A stretch of DNA of 64,000 nucleotides from Phycisphaerae bacterium (GCA_029260015.1 JAJDEB010000023.1:357457-421456); one strand, 5' to 3'. Shown: positions 31,948 through 41,309, counted from the stretch's first letter. A program made the numbers and translations. The notes: generated from the sequence alone by a model not told the origin.

Positions 31948-34900
31948 ATGAGAATTCAACATCACGCCCTGTCCCTTGCCGTCGCCATGTTCGTCGCGTC
32001 AAGCACGCTGGCCCAGACGCCACCGGCAAAACCCGACAGCGCACTATTTACAACTCAGCTCTCGCGCATCAAAGCGGGATTGACCAATCGCCCGACGGCT
32101 GAGCTGCTATCAGTCGGCCCGATCGATAGCGTTGACATTACCTACGCCGATCTTGACGACATTGACGTTCTGATCGCCGAAGACGAAATCCGCGAACGCG
32201 ACGGGTTGCCACCGCGTTTTGCAGTCCCGCAGCCAACCCTGATCGCCACCGACACGCATGGCACCTGGGAACAAATCGATCGCGACACGCGCCTCTGGCG
32301 TTTGCGCATCGCATCCCCGAAAGCTGCATCGATCAACCTTGGCTTCACACGATACGCGCTGCCCGATAGCGCACGTCTTTCCGTTTACTCCACCGACTTC
32401 AAGCATGTGTTGCGACCGTTCACGTCAAAAGACAATCAAGCACATGGCCAGCTTTGGACGCCCCCGGTGCTGTCTGACTCAATCGTGGTCGAACTAACCG
32501 TCGATGCCAAAGAAATCGAAAACGTCGATCTCGAACTCGGTTCGATCAATCCCGGTTATCGCGGATTCGGCGCAGACAACATTCCTGAAGTAGCCATCTC
32601 CCGTAGCGGCTCTTGTAACGTGGACGTGGTCTGCCCCGAGGGTGACGATTGGCCGCTCGAAATCGCTTCGGTCGCGGTCATCTCAACCGGCGGAAGCACG
32701 TTCTGCACGGGATTCATGGTCAACAACACCGCTGGTGACTTGACACCGTTTTTCATGACCGCCGACCACTGCGGAATTGGTGCGGGAAACGCGGCGTCCT
32801 TGGTGGCGATTTGGAACTATGAGAATTCAACCTGCCGCCCTCCCGGAAGCGGTGCAAGCGGCGGCGCAGGGGACGGCAGCCAGACACAATTCAACACGGG
32901 TTCAACGTTTCTCGCTGGCGGATCAACCAACGACTTTACGCTGGTCCAACTCAGCAGCGACCCGGACCCCACTTGGGAAGTTGGTTTTGCCGGCTGGGAT
33001 AACTCAGGTGTAGACGCAACGCAGGCCATCGCGATCCACCATCCCGACACCGATGAAAAGCGCATCAGCTTTGAATACCAACCGACAACAGTCACGACAT
33101 ACCTTCAAAACCCAGTGCCAGGCAATGGTTCTCACGTACGCGTCGAAGACTGGGACGTTGGCACAACTGAACCGGGCTCGTCTGGTTCACCATTGTTTGA
33201 CCAAGACCATCGCGTTATTGGCCAACTTCACGGCGGGTTTGCTTCGTGCAGTAGCCAAACGTCAGACTGGTATGGCCGCTTCAGCGAATCGTGGAGCGCC
33301 GGTCTAAGTACACACCTAGATCCCGGTAACACCGGCGCGTTAACCGTCGATTCTATCAGCGGCGCAGGGTTATCCGTGTCGCCAAGCGGAAGCGTCCTGC
33401 ACATCGGGTTGGCCGGCGGACCATTTACGAATTCGAGCGTCGTGTACACACTTTCAAATCCCAGTCCCGATCCGGTTGATTATTCCGTTTCGTTAACTTC
33501 ATCGTTTGGTGTGCTGCTCGACGGGCAGACCTCACCGCTAACCGGCACGCTAGCAGCCAGCGGTGGTACGACCAACGTCACCGTCACGCTCGGCGCAGCA
33601 GTCGACGCGTTGGCGGCTGGCGTTTATATCGAAGACATCATCTTTGAAGACGTCACCAATGTCCGCAGCACCATCGTGACGCATACCGTCGAAATCGGCC
33701 AAACACTGGTCTCGGTTACTCCCGAAGTCGAATTGGAAACCGGCGGTCCGCTCAATGGCCCCTTCACCGGTACGATCGATTACACCGTCACCAGCGAGCG
33801 GCCCACACCCGTCGATGTCGAAGTTAGCGCCGACGCAGCATGGATTTCGCTCAACGGCAGCGCAGGACCAGTGACGCTTAACCTCGGCGGTACCGGCGAT
33901 TCCGACAATATGACCGTGGGGATTTCGTCCGCCGCCAACAGCTTGACTGCGGGCATTTACAACGGAACTGTTACGTTTACGAACCTCGCCGGCGGAGGCG
34001 GAAGCACGACCCGCGACGTTATGCTGGAAGTCGGTCGAGTCGTATACAGCGCGATCGACGTACCCCAATCCATCAACGACAACAGTACCATCACCAGCAT
34101 CATCGGGGTGAAGGACGAATTCTGCATCGGTGATGTCAACGTCGATCTCGACATCAACCACACGTACATCGGAGACCTCATCGTTGAACTCACGTCACCG
34201 GGCGGCGTCGTGGTTCGGTTGCACGATCGTTCGGGCGGAACGACTGAGGGCATCGTCACGACGTATGATGAACAAGGCGGAACGCTTCCGGACGGCCCGG
34301 GTTCGCTGGGTGATTTCAACCTGACCAATGGTGCTGGCGATTGGACGCTAACCGTCAGCGACAATGCCGGTACCGACACTGGCTCGCTTAATGCGTGGTC
34401 GCTCCGGATCGTACCGATCGAGGGATCGTGCCCCGTACCTCAAGTCGTACACAGCTTTGACCTAAACAACGACCCGGGCTGGACGATGGATACAGGATGG
34501 GGGTTTGGCCAACCCACCGGCGGTGGCGGAAGCTCTGGTTCGCCAGATCCGACGAGCGGATACACCGGCAACAATGTGTACGGCTACAATTTGAACGGTG
34601 ACTACACCAGTAATCTTTCACCGATTCGTTATCTCACGACGACGGCGATCGATATGACCGGCGTGAACAATTCACGGGTCAGCTTCCGCCGTTGGTTGGG
34701 TGTGGAGTCAGCGACCTATGACCATGCCCACATTCAAGTGTCAAACAATAACATCAACTGGCATACTGTCTGGACGCACATCGGCAGCTCAAACAATGAC
34801 GGCGCGTGGCAGTTGGCCAGTTACGACATATCAGCCTACGCAGACAACGAAGCAACGGTGTACCTGCGCTGGGGCATGGGCCTGACGGACGGGTCAGTAA

Positions 34901-35139
34901 CGTATTGCGGTTGGAACATCGACGACATTGAATTGCAAGGCGTGCTCCCGAATAACCCGGGCGACTTCGACAACGACGGCGATGTCGATGGTGCCGACTA
35001 CTTCGAATTCAACAAATGCTTCACCGGACCAGAGAATGGCCCCGTCGGCCCAGAATGCAACACGTTCAAATTCGACCCGGACAGCGACATCGACCTGGTA
35101 GACTTCGCCGGATTCATCCAAGTGTTCACCGGTCCGTAA
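31948..35139 (+). CDS. Secreted multidomain lysyl-endopeptidase-like serine protease
   Basis: A 1063-residue exported protein. Signal peptide MRIQHHALSLAVAMFVASSTLA, then a propeptide-like region, then a trypsin-fold domain with His in FMTADHCG (about 273), Asp in STNDFTLVQL (about 329) and Ser in EPGSSGSPLFD (about 413), as in Achromobacter lysyl endopeptidase. Two Ig-like repeats with SVTPEVELETGGPLNGPF and VSPSGSVLHIGLAGGPF headers follow, a proprotein-convertase P-domain (INHTYIGDLIVELTSPGG, GDWTLTVSDNAGTDTGSLNAWSL), a carbohydrate-binding-like region and a dockerin-like end with DFDNDGDVDGADYFEFNKCF and DPDSDIDLVDFAGFIQVFTGP. ATG 31948 follows GGAGG. Ends before a strong terminator. Probably degrades external proteins. 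Confidence 0.88.
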   Translation: MRIQHHALSLAVAMFVASSTLAQTPPAKPDSALFTTQLSRIKAGLTNRPTAELLSVGPIDSVDITYADLDDIDVLIAEDEIRERDGLPPRFAVPQPTLIATDTHGTWEQIDRDTRLWRLRIASPKAASINLGFTRYALPDSARLSVYSTDFKHVLRPFTSKDNQAHGQLWTPPVLSDSIVVELTVDAKEIENVDLELGSINPGYRGFGADNIPEVAISRSGSCNVDVVCPEGDDWPLEIASVAVISTGGSTFCTGFMVNNTAGDLTPFFMTADHCGIGAGNAASLVAIWNYENSTCRPPGSGASGGAGDGSQTQFNTGSTFLAGGSTNDFTLVQLSSDPDPTWEVGFAGWDNSGVDATQAIAIHHPDTDEKRISFEYQPTTVTTYLQNPVPGNGSHVRVEDWDVGTTEPGSSGSPLFDQDHRVIGQLHGGFASCSSQTSDWYGRFSESWSAGLSTHLDPGNTGALTVDSISGAGLSVSPSGSVLHIGLAGGPFTNSSVVYTLSNPSPDPVDYSVSLTSSFGVLLDGQTSPLTGTLAASGGTTNVTVTLGAAVDALAAGVYIEDIIFEDVTNVRSTIVTHTVEIGQTLVSVTPEVELETGGPLNGPFTGTIDYTVTSERPTPVDVEVSADAAWISLNGSAGPVTLNLGGTGDSDNMTVGISSAANSLTAGIYNGTVTFTNLAGGGGSTTRDVMLEVGRVVYSAIDVPQSINDNSTITSIIGVKDEFCIGDVNVDLDINHTYIGDLIVELTSPGGVVVRLHDRSGGTTEGIVTTYDEQGGTLPDGPGSLGDFNLTNGAGDWTLTVSDNAGTDTGSLNAWSLRIVPIEGSCPVPQVVHSFDLNNDPGWTMDTGWGFGQPTGGGGSSGSPDPTSGYTGNNVYGYNLNGDYTSNLSPIRYLTTTAIDMTGVNNSRVSFRRWLGVESATYDHAHIQVSNNNINWHTVWTHIGSSNNDGAWQLASYDISAYADNEATVYLRWGMGLTDGSVTYCGWNIDDIELQGVLPNNPGDFDNDGDVDGADYFEFNKCFTGPENGPVGPECNTFKFDPDSDIDLVDFAGFIQVFTGP

Positions 35140-35169
35140 GTAGTAAACCGTAGTATCAAAGTAAACCCA

Positions 35170-35206
35170 AGCGGGGGTCTCATTCACGAGGCCCCCGCTT
35201 TTTATT
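35170..35206 (+). terminator. Rho-independent terminator
   Basis: A 12-base stem (35170-35181 with 35188-35199, one T-G), a six-base loop and TTTTTATTT. It ends the protease transcript 30 bases after the stop. Confidence 0.9.
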
Positions 35207-35377
35207 TGTTAGGCAAAGCACAGGCGGCCACACCGCAATCCAACTTGCCGGACACTTGGCTGTTACAAGAATGAGTCCAGCTTCAACGACTCTTCTGACA
35301 GACTTTTGGCGCACCACATCCGAACTGCCTGAATCTAAGGGACAAATCGCGGGGAAGGTGCGCGCGGAGTTGGAATT

Positions 35378-36958
35378 ATGCCCAATAAACAAATATCTGT
35401 TTGGTCCTTGTCCTTCTGGATATTCACGAGTTTGCTCTTGTTGGCTACGATTGCCATCCCCGGCGCGCTCACGTTGCACTGGAATATCATTCGCGCCCTG
35501 TTCAACATTCAATACGGAAAGACAGAAGTAGTCGGCCAAGTGTACAGCGGACCAATCAATGTTCCGCTCTCAAGTTTCAATCAATCCGCCGCAGAGAATT
35601 GGGCGGCCCAATCGGGCGATTCCATTGACGCATTTATGCTGTCTGTATCTTACCGCTGGGCTGAGCGGGACATCCCCAGCGGAGACTTCTGGCGTGGACA
35701 CCCATTGATTGAATGGGGCGCAATTGCGGCTACCGAGGATGCTTATGATGCGGCGCATTACAATGTTCCCCCATCAAGAAGCAAATGCCCAAAGGCACTC
35801 GACATTATCCAAATCGCGCAGAGTGAGCATCCGGATAATGGGGCTCTTTGGCTGGCCGAAGCGGTCGTGCATTTTTCAAACGACGATGATGACAACGCCA
35901 TCGCGGCACTCAACGTCGCGGCCGAAAAACCGAATTGGCGTTCTCGGGAGAACGCAGCCTATCAACACTTGAACGCACTCCTTCAACGCGAGGGACTGCC
36001 AGCTTTTGAATCGGCGTCAGAAAGCGAAGCCGCCACGAGATGTCAACAACGGTTAGGGCGTGGAGTAAGGGACGTTGAGCGATTGATGACCAAGGCTGTG
36101 CAGGATCTTGAGGACGATCGATTCGATTCGCTCTTGAATCTTCTCTACCGATTGCAGCAATGCCGTTGGGACGACATGACCTACCCCTGGCCAATAATTT
36201 CCCCACCCGATTCTGACGAGTTGCTAACAGCAATGACGTTGCGAATGAATCAGGAGACCCCATCGAATCAGAGGGAAACAGCAAATGACTGGCGAATGGT
36301 GGGGCGAAGAATCACCTACGATTTTGCAATTACGTTTGTGGGCGAAAACGCGGCGTTCGAATTGATGGAATTGCATCACATTCGAGAGTTGCGGCTGAGC
36401 CGATGGCGCGAGCGGAACTTGGGGAATCAAAACGGGTTCGAGAGATCGTGGATTGCCGCACGTGCTTGCGGAATATTCGCTCTCGTCCTGCTCGCCCTCT
36501 CCAATTCACTAGTTGCAATAGAAGTGCCTGACTTTCTTGCCAAGGACCGCGGTTTCATACGCACCTCACCCTCTCGTAAAGCATCCTTTTGGATAGTTGC
36601 ATTGATCGCACTGGCTGTCAGTGCAATGTTGAGTTATCGAGCATGCGATATCACGCTCCGAACCTCCAGCCTTTCTGTCGAATTTCAAGAGCAGAATAGA
36701 AGACACATCAAGCTGCTCGCAGCCGGCCTCATGTCGGTTGTCATCATGTTGTTTGTGTCGCGGTGGTTTCTCAAGCCTGAGGACAAAAAGCCGCTCTTTG
36801 CAATTACAATCTTCGTATTCGTTTTGTACTTGGCGTTCGTTTGCATGGCGGCAAACGTTCGCAACGGATTGGTTGCTAAATACCTTAACTGCTACAGAGA
36901 CGTGAATGCATACGCATTTGGCGAATTGGACGTATCAGACATAATTGCCGACCCATAG
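35378..36958 (+). CDS. Membrane protein with periplasmic domain, unknown function
   Basis: A 526-residue protein. One N-terminal membrane segment (IFTSLLLLATIAIPGALTL) precedes a soluble region of about 330 residues with helical hairpins (HPDNGALWLAEAVVHFSNDDDDNAIAALNVAAEK) that recall TPR units. Four hydrophobic segments close the protein (ACGIFALVLLALSNSLVAI, WIVALIALAVSAMLSY, LLAAGLMSVVIMLFV, LFAITIFVFVLYLAFVCMAAN). No enzyme motif. It follows the protease terminator by about 170 bases and is convergent with lpxB. Probably a planctomycete-specific envelope protein. Confidence 0.65.
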   Translation: MPNKQISVWSLSFWIFTSLLLLATIAIPGALTLHWNIIRALFNIQYGKTEVVGQVYSGPINVPLSSFNQSAAENWAAQSGDSIDAFMLSVSYRWAERDIPSGDFWRGHPLIEWGAIAATEDAYDAAHYNVPPSRSKCPKALDIIQIAQSEHPDNGALWLAEAVVHFSNDDDDNAIAALNVAAEKPNWRSRENAAYQHLNALLQREGLPAFESASESEAATRCQQRLGRGVRDVERLMTKAVQDLEDDRFDSLLNLLYRLQQCRWDDMTYPWPIISPPDSDELLTAMTLRMNQETPSNQRETANDWRMVGRRITYDFAITFVGENAAFELMELHHIRELRLSRWRERNLGNQNGFERSWIAARACGIFALVLLALSNSLVAIEVPDFLAKDRGFIRTSPSRKASFWIVALIALAVSAMLSYRACDITLRTSSLSVEFQEQNRRHIKLLAAGLMSVVIMLFVSRWFLKPEDKKPLFAITIFVFVLYLAFVCMAANVRNGLVAKYLNCYRDVNAYAFGELDVSDIIADP

Positions 36959-36986
36959 CAGATTCGACTCCGTTGAGCCGACCGAC

Positions 36987-38162
36987 TCAGTGGGCGGCGC
37001 AAGATGCATTCAGCGTATTCAGCAGAACATTTGCAGCATTCTTAACCGCGCCGGTTTTGATCAGTGGCGAGATGGTTTGGGCGATGTCTTCGCGCATGTT
37101 CGCTCGAAGTTTGTCGTCTGACAGTAGCTCTAGCGCTTTTTGGGCGATGGGTTTGGTTGAGCGGTAGTATGGCATGAATTCTGGGACCATTTCTCTGCCG
37201 GCGATGATGTTGATTAGGGCTAGCTGCTTGGTGCTTATTAGCCAGCGGGCGACGAGGTGGTATCCCAGGCGACTTCCGTTGTACATCACGATCATCGGCG
37301 TATGGTAGTACGCCGTTTCGAGCGTTGACGTTCCGCTGGCTACTAGAGCCAAGTCGGCGGCTGACAGTATCTCACCGTTTTCTCCTTCGTGAAGCGTGTA
37401 TGACAAGTCGCTGCCTGCCAGCGCATTCTCGATGATCGGACGCGTGCGTTCGTTGGCAACCGAGATGCAGAAGTGCGCGCGGGGGAATCGCTCGGTAATC
37501 ACCTTGGCCACTTCGACCTGTCCGGGAAAAACTTCCTGCGTCACGTGAGCGCGGGAACCGGGAAGGATCGCGACGATCGGTGTTCCTTTTGATTTGATCG
37601 CAGCCAGCTTGCTTTGATCGACCGTTCGATTTTCCAAAACGTCAAACAGCGGATGCCCGACATAGTCGGCGTCTAGCCCGTAGTCGCGAAAGAACTTTTC
37701 TTCGAACGGGAGGATGACGGCCATCTTGTCGACGCGGGCACGCACGCGCTTCACGCGACTTTCAGCCCATGCCCAAACCTGCGGCGCGATGAAGTAGAAC
37801 ACGGGGATGCCCGCTGCTTTGGCGTGCTTGGCAACGGGCAGGTTCAATGTCGGTGAATCGATCACGAGGCAGAGGTCGATCGGTTGCTGCTGCATGCACC
37901 GTTTGCAATTGCGCAACACGGAAAGCGCTTTGGGAACGACTCTAATAATACCGCCAGCCATCGCAGCATGGGCGGTCATGTCGTCGATCGCCTCGCAGCC
38001 AGCCTCCCGCATCATCGGGCCAGCAACACCGATGAAACGGACGCCCGGGTCGGCGGCTTGGGTTGCCCGGATGAGATTGGCACCGTGCAGATCGGCGCTC
38101 TGCTCAGCCGCACTGACAAAAATCAGCCGCTCGCCATTCGATGATGCCAGCCCCTCACCCAT
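36987..38162 (-). CDS. lpxB: Lipid-A-disaccharide synthase
   Basis: A 391-residue glycosyltransferase family 19 enzyme that joins UDP-diacylglucosamine and lipid X to form the lipid A backbone. Family blocks: LIDSPTLNLPVAKHAK (with the conserved Asp), FYFIAPQVWAWAESRVKRV, LPFEEKFF, YVGHPLFD, ILPGSRAHVTQEV, and ASGTSTLETAYYHTPMIVMY. The first block, usually AGExSGD, is SAAEQSAD, so two Gly positions are Ala while the Glu and Asp remain. Its presence predicts an LPS-bearing outer membrane. No other lipid A gene is near. Its start is 350 bases from rpsB on the opposite strand. Confidence 0.93.
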   Translation of the reverse strand: MGEGLASSNGERLIFVSAAEQSADLHGANLIRATQAADPGVRFIGVAGPMMREAGCEAIDDMTAHAAMAGGIIRVVPKALSVLRNCKRCMQQQPIDLCLVIDSPTLNLPVAKHAKAAGIPVFYFIAPQVWAWAESRVKRVRARVDKMAVILPFEEKFFRDYGLDADYVGHPLFDVLENRTVDQSKLAAIKSKGTPIVAILPGSRAHVTQEVFPGQVEVAKVITERFPRAHFCISVANERTRPIIENALAGSDLSYTLHEGENGEILSAADLALVASGTSTLETAYYHTPMIVMYNGSRLGYHLVARWLISTKQLALINIIAGREMVPEFMPYYRSTKPIAQKALELLSDDKLRANMREDIAQTISPLIKTGAVKNAANVLLNTLNASCAAH

Positions 38163-38512
38163 TTGATTTGAAACCCGCTCGCAAAGTCCGCCTCCGTTTC
38201 AGCCGGTCGCAGCGGCTGATCTGTCGCAATCTAGCTATCGCCTCAATTTCCCGCAATTCGCTGAAGGTGATGGATTGCCCAATACAGATGAACCCCAGCC
38301 CTCAAGTATCGCAGGTTGACCCGCAAAACCCCCCTGCAAACTCAGGAAAACCCTGTTTTTCGATGTTGGGCCAGCATCGAGTAGCCGGTTTCCGCTGTGG
38401 CTGACTGTGTCTCGCTTCCCTTGATTCAACTGTGAAACCTGATAATCTTCGCGGTTCTGTGCCCATCTGGGCAAATTGGTAGTTCCGATCAAATTCTTGC
38501 GGAGGATGTTCC
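38163..38512. other. Divergent lpxB-rpsB intergenic region, 350 bases
   Basis: No gene. A promoter candidate for rpsB lies at 38421-38448. A small hairpin (TGCCCA-TC-TGGGCA, 38460-38473) lies in the rpsB leader, which may take part in autoregulation, as r-protein leaders often do. Confidence 0.45.
38421..38448 (+). promoter_or_regulatory. Candidate rpsB promoter
   Basis: TTGATT at 38421-38426, 16 bases, TAATCT at 38443-38448. It gives an rpsB leader of about 60 bases that includes the small hairpin at 38460-38473. Confidence 0.4.
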
Positions 38513-39418
38513 TTGGCGTCGGCATTGGTAAACGAATTGGTTGAATGTGGAATACACTTCGGCCACCGTGCGAGCCGCTGGAATCCAAAGATGAATCCTT
38601 ACATCTTTGGTAAGCGCAACCTTATTCACATTATCGATTTACGCGAAACTGTGAAAGGGTTGTTGCGGGCGAAGAAGTTCATCGCACAAGTGGTGTCCGA
38701 AGGTGGTGATGTGTTGTTTGTTGGGACGAAAAGGCAGGCACGCGGTGGGGTCGAAGACCACGCCAAAAGTTGCGGCATGCCATACGTTACTGAGCGATGG
38801 CTCGGGGGTACGCTGACCAACTTCGGCACGGTTCGGTCCCGTTTGGGACGGCTTGAAGAACTCGAAGTCGAAGAAGAAAGCGGAGCCCTTCAGGAATACA
38901 GCAAGAAAGCGATCGCGACCCGCACGCGCGAACGGAAGAAGATTTTCCGTAACCTTTGCGGCATCCGCGAAATGAATCGCCTTCCCAAAGCGCTGGTAAT
39001 CATCGACGTCAGTCGCGAGCACATCGCGGTGCGCGAAGCACGTAAGCTCGGCATCCCGACGGTCTGTTTGATCGATACCGATTCCGATCCGGACTATGCC
39101 GACATTCCGATTCCCGGTAATGACGACGCGATCCGTTCGATCGACGCCGTGTTGAAACATCTGGCCAGCGCGGTCGAGTTGGGCAAGAAGTCGCGCCCGG
39201 TCAAATCCGAATCCAAAGACGATTCAGCCGGACCGAAGCGCCGCTCGAAGCGAGTGACGGCCCGCGCCAAAGGTGAGGCCACTGAGGGCGGCAGTTCTGG
39301 AAGCGATAATGCCGAAGCAGACAAAGCGGCAGGGGCGGCTGGTCTGAAAGAAGCAGCCGGTCCTTCGGATATTGCTGGACTTCCCGAATCTGGCGCTGCA
39401 CCGGACGCGTCCAACTAG
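38513..39418 (+). CDS. rpsB: 30S ribosomal protein S2
   Basis: A 301-residue S2. Clear family blocks: LVECGIHFGHRASRWNPKMNPYIFG, LIHIIDLRETV, LFVGTKRQAR, YVTERWLGGTLTNF, KALVIIDVSREHIAVREARKLGIPTV and LIDTDSDPDYADIPIPGNDDAIRSI. The initiator is TTG 38513, supported by GGAGG at 38501-38505, eight bases ahead; no ATG is available in frame. The last 80 residues are a charged, then Gly/Ala/Ser-rich extension that E. coli S2 lacks. First gene of rpsB-tsf-pyrH-frr. The TTG start may lower yield. Confidence 0.96.
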   Translation: MASALVNELVECGIHFGHRASRWNPKMNPYIFGKRNLIHIIDLRETVKGLLRAKKFIAQVVSEGGDVLFVGTKRQARGGVEDHAKSCGMPYVTERWLGGTLTNFGTVRSRLGRLEELEVEEESGALQEYSKKAIATRTRERKKIFRNLCGIREMNRLPKALVIIDVSREHIAVREARKLGIPTVCLIDTDSDPDYADIPIPGNDDAIRSIDAVLKHLASAVELGKKSRPVKSESKDDSAGPKRRSKRVTARAKGEATEGGSSGSDNAEADKAAGAAGLKEAAGPSDIAGLPESGAAPDASN

Positions 39419-39489
39419 CACCGGTTGCGATCATCGCTTGCCATGTGCTCGTATTGCTGGTGGCAGATGATTGCTTGAATCTAGAATTG

Positions 39490-39610
39490 TAGACCGATTC
39501 CGACTGCCTTCGGGCGGCTGGGCGCAGACTCCTTAAGTTCAAGGGCAACACGCCCTTTGCCTATCGGTCTAGCATAAACGCAGTAAACCTCGGCGAGTTT
39601 GGTGACGCCG
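39490..39610 (+). promoter_or_regulatory. Predicted structured RNA in the rpsB-tsf gap
   Basis: Perfect outer arms TAGACCGAT (39490-39498) and ATCGGTCTA (39563-39571) enclose a UUCG-capped hairpin (39504-39517) and an AAGGGC/GCCCTT hairpin (39541-39557), together a three-way junction. A fourth stem CGGCG/CGCCG (39591-39610) stands just before the tsf ribosome site at 39616. The pairs were found by eye. It may regulate tsf or process the message. Confidence 0.5.
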
Positions 39611-39631
39611 ATTGCAAGGAGAACAGTAGTC

Positions 39632-40456
39632 ATGGCAGAACTCAGCGCCTCCCAGGTGATGGCCCTACGCAAGAAAACCGGGCTGCCCATGATGGAGTGC
39701 AAGCAAGCCCTCACCGCCAGTGCCGGAGACGAAACGGCGGCGATCGAGTGGCTGAAAGAAAAACACAAAGGCAAGATGGAAACGCGTTCGGATCGCGAGA
39801 CAGGTGAAGGCCGCATCGGTGTATACATTTCCGACGACGGAGCCACCGGTGGCATCTGCGAGGTGCGCTGCGAAACTGCACCTGTTGGCAAGAATGAAAT
39901 GTTTATCAATCTCGCCAACTCGTTGGCCGAGTACATCGCAAAAGGTTCAGAGGATTCTCCAAGCGCCGAATCGGTCCATGCCGCCAATGAAGCTGCGATG
40001 ACTGATGTGTATGGCAAATTGCGCGAGACGATGAACATCGGTGTTTGCCGCAAGCTTACCGGTGATGCCCTCGCTGCTTATGTCCACCACGACGGCAAGA
40101 GCGCCGCAATCATCGCGATGGCTGGCAAGCCGACCAACGAGGAAGTCGGTAAGCACACCGCGATGCACGCGACCTTCCACAAACCGGCTGCGGTCAATCG
40201 CAAAGGTGTTTCGGCTGACAAGCTCAAAGAGATTCGCGATGCAGCCGTCGCCGAAGCCAAAGCATCCGGTAAGCCCGAAGGTGTGATCGACAAGATCGCC
40301 GACGGTAAGGTCGAGTCGTTTTGCTCCGAGATTGTGATGCTCGAACAAGAGCACGCCCGCAGCGACGTCTATGGCAAAAAGAAAGTCAAAGACGTCCTCA
40401 AAGAACACGGCGTCACCGACGTCACCGACATGGTCCTCGTTGTCGTTGGGGCCTAA
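39632..40456 (+). CDS. tsf: Elongation factor Ts
   Basis: A 274-residue EF-Ts, the nucleotide exchange factor of EF-Tu. The N-terminal UBA-like domain has ASQVMALRKKTGLPMMECKQAL and the core continues AAIEWLKEKHKGKM, ICEVRCETAPVGKNEMFINLANSLAEYI. The C-terminal coiled-coil part ends VTDVTDMVLVVVGA. ATG 39632 has AAGGAG ten bases ahead; an upstream in-frame GTG-like start is not needed. Length is near normal. The 213-base gap after rpsB holds a predicted RNA structure. A terminator follows the stop. Confidence 0.96.
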   Translation: MAELSASQVMALRKKTGLPMMECKQALTASAGDETAAIEWLKEKHKGKMETRSDRETGEGRIGVYISDDGATGGICEVRCETAPVGKNEMFINLANSLAEYIAKGSEDSPSAESVHAANEAAMTDVYGKLRETMNIGVCRKLTGDALAAYVHHDGKSAAIIAMAGKPTNEEVGKHTAMHATFHKPAAVNRKGVSADKLKEIRDAAVAEAKASGKPEGVIDKIADGKVESFCSEIVMLEQEHARSDVYGKKKVKDVLKEHGVTDVTDMVLVVVGA

Positions 40457-40475
40457 TCAACGTGAAGTAACCTTC

Positions 40476-40500
40476 AGGAGCCGAAAGGCTCCTTTTTTTT
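40476..40500 (+). terminator. Rho-independent terminator after tsf
   Basis: AGGAGCC-GAAA-GGCTCCT stem (40476-40482, 40487-40493) with a GNRA loop and eight T residues. It lies only 50 bases before pyrH, so pyrH-frr must have their own promoter or depend on read-through. Confidence 0.92.
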
Positions 40501-40546
40501 GGCTGGACCGAATCACCTTAGTGCGATCCACAAACCGGACGAATTC

Positions 40547-41272
40547 ATGGCCAAACTCAAATACAAACGCGTGGTACTCAAGATCAGTGGTGAAGGACTG
40601 CGGCGCGACAACGGTTTCGGAATTGATGCCGACGAACTCAAACGCGTCGGATCGGAAATCAAATCCGTCCACGACCTTGGCGGCGAGGTGGCCGTCGTGG
40701 TGGGCGGGGGCAACATCGTTCGCGGGTCGCAAATCGCCGTTCACGCCCAAATCGAAGAAGCCACCGGCCATTACATGGGCATGCTCGCGACCATCATCAA
40801 CGCCCTGGCGATTCAGGACACGCTGGAGTCGATCGGTGTCCCGACGCGGGTGCAGAGCGCCGTCAACGTCGATCGCGTGTGCGAAAAGTTCATCCGCCGG
40901 CGGGCGATGCGCCACCTTGAGAAAGGTCGCGTCGTCATCTTCGCAGCCGGGACGGGCAACCCGTTTGTCACGACCGATACTGGTGCGGCACTTCGGGCTT
41001 CTGAAATCAACGCCGACGCCGTCCTCAAAGCCACCAAGGTGGACGGTGTTTATGACAGCGATCCGGTCAAGAATCCGGAGGCCAAGCGATATGAGCACCT
41101 TTCGTACAACGAAGTGATCAATTCGCGGTTGGAAGTCATGGATGTTTCGGCGATTGACCTGTGCCAGCGCAACAACATTCCGATTATCGTCTTCAACTTG
41201 CGAACGCCCAATGGGATGTGCGATGTTGTTTGCGGAAAATCGATTGGTACACTGATCGACTCGAACGCTTGA
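40547..41272 (+). CDS. pyrH: UMP kinase
   Basis: A 241-residue amino-acid-kinase-fold enzyme that phosphorylates UMP to UDP. It has the start KRVVLKISGEGLRR, the VVVGGGNIVRGSQ loop, MGMLATIINALAIQDTLE, VVIFAAGTGNPFVTTDTGAALRASEINADAVLKATKVDGVYDSDP, and DLCQRNNIPIIVFN. ATG 40547 matches the usual N-terminus; an ATG farther up at 40499 overlaps the terminator stem. Hexameric, usually regulated by GTP and UTP. Third in the translation cluster, separated from tsf by a terminator. Confidence 0.96.
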   Translation: MAKLKYKRVVLKISGEGLRRDNGFGIDADELKRVGSEIKSVHDLGGEVAVVVGGGNIVRGSQIAVHAQIEEATGHYMGMLATIINALAIQDTLESIGVPTRVQSAVNVDRVCEKFIRRRAMRHLEKGRVVIFAAGTGNPFVTTDTGAALRASEINADAVLKATKVDGVYDSDPVKNPEAKRYEHLSYNEVINSRLEVMDVSAIDLCQRNNIPIIVFNLRTPNGMCDVVCGKSIGTLIDSNA

Positions 41273-41309
41273 TTGCAAGTCAGCCGCTTTACGATGGAAA
41301 GAATAGGAT

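Noticed and set aside
38235-38588. 117-codon minus-strand frame over the rpsB start
   Set aside because: It crosses the rpsB promoter and start; composition not protein-like.
40457-41278. 273-codon frame antisense to pyrH
   Set aside because: Shadow of UMP kinase; it would also begin and end inside the unit.
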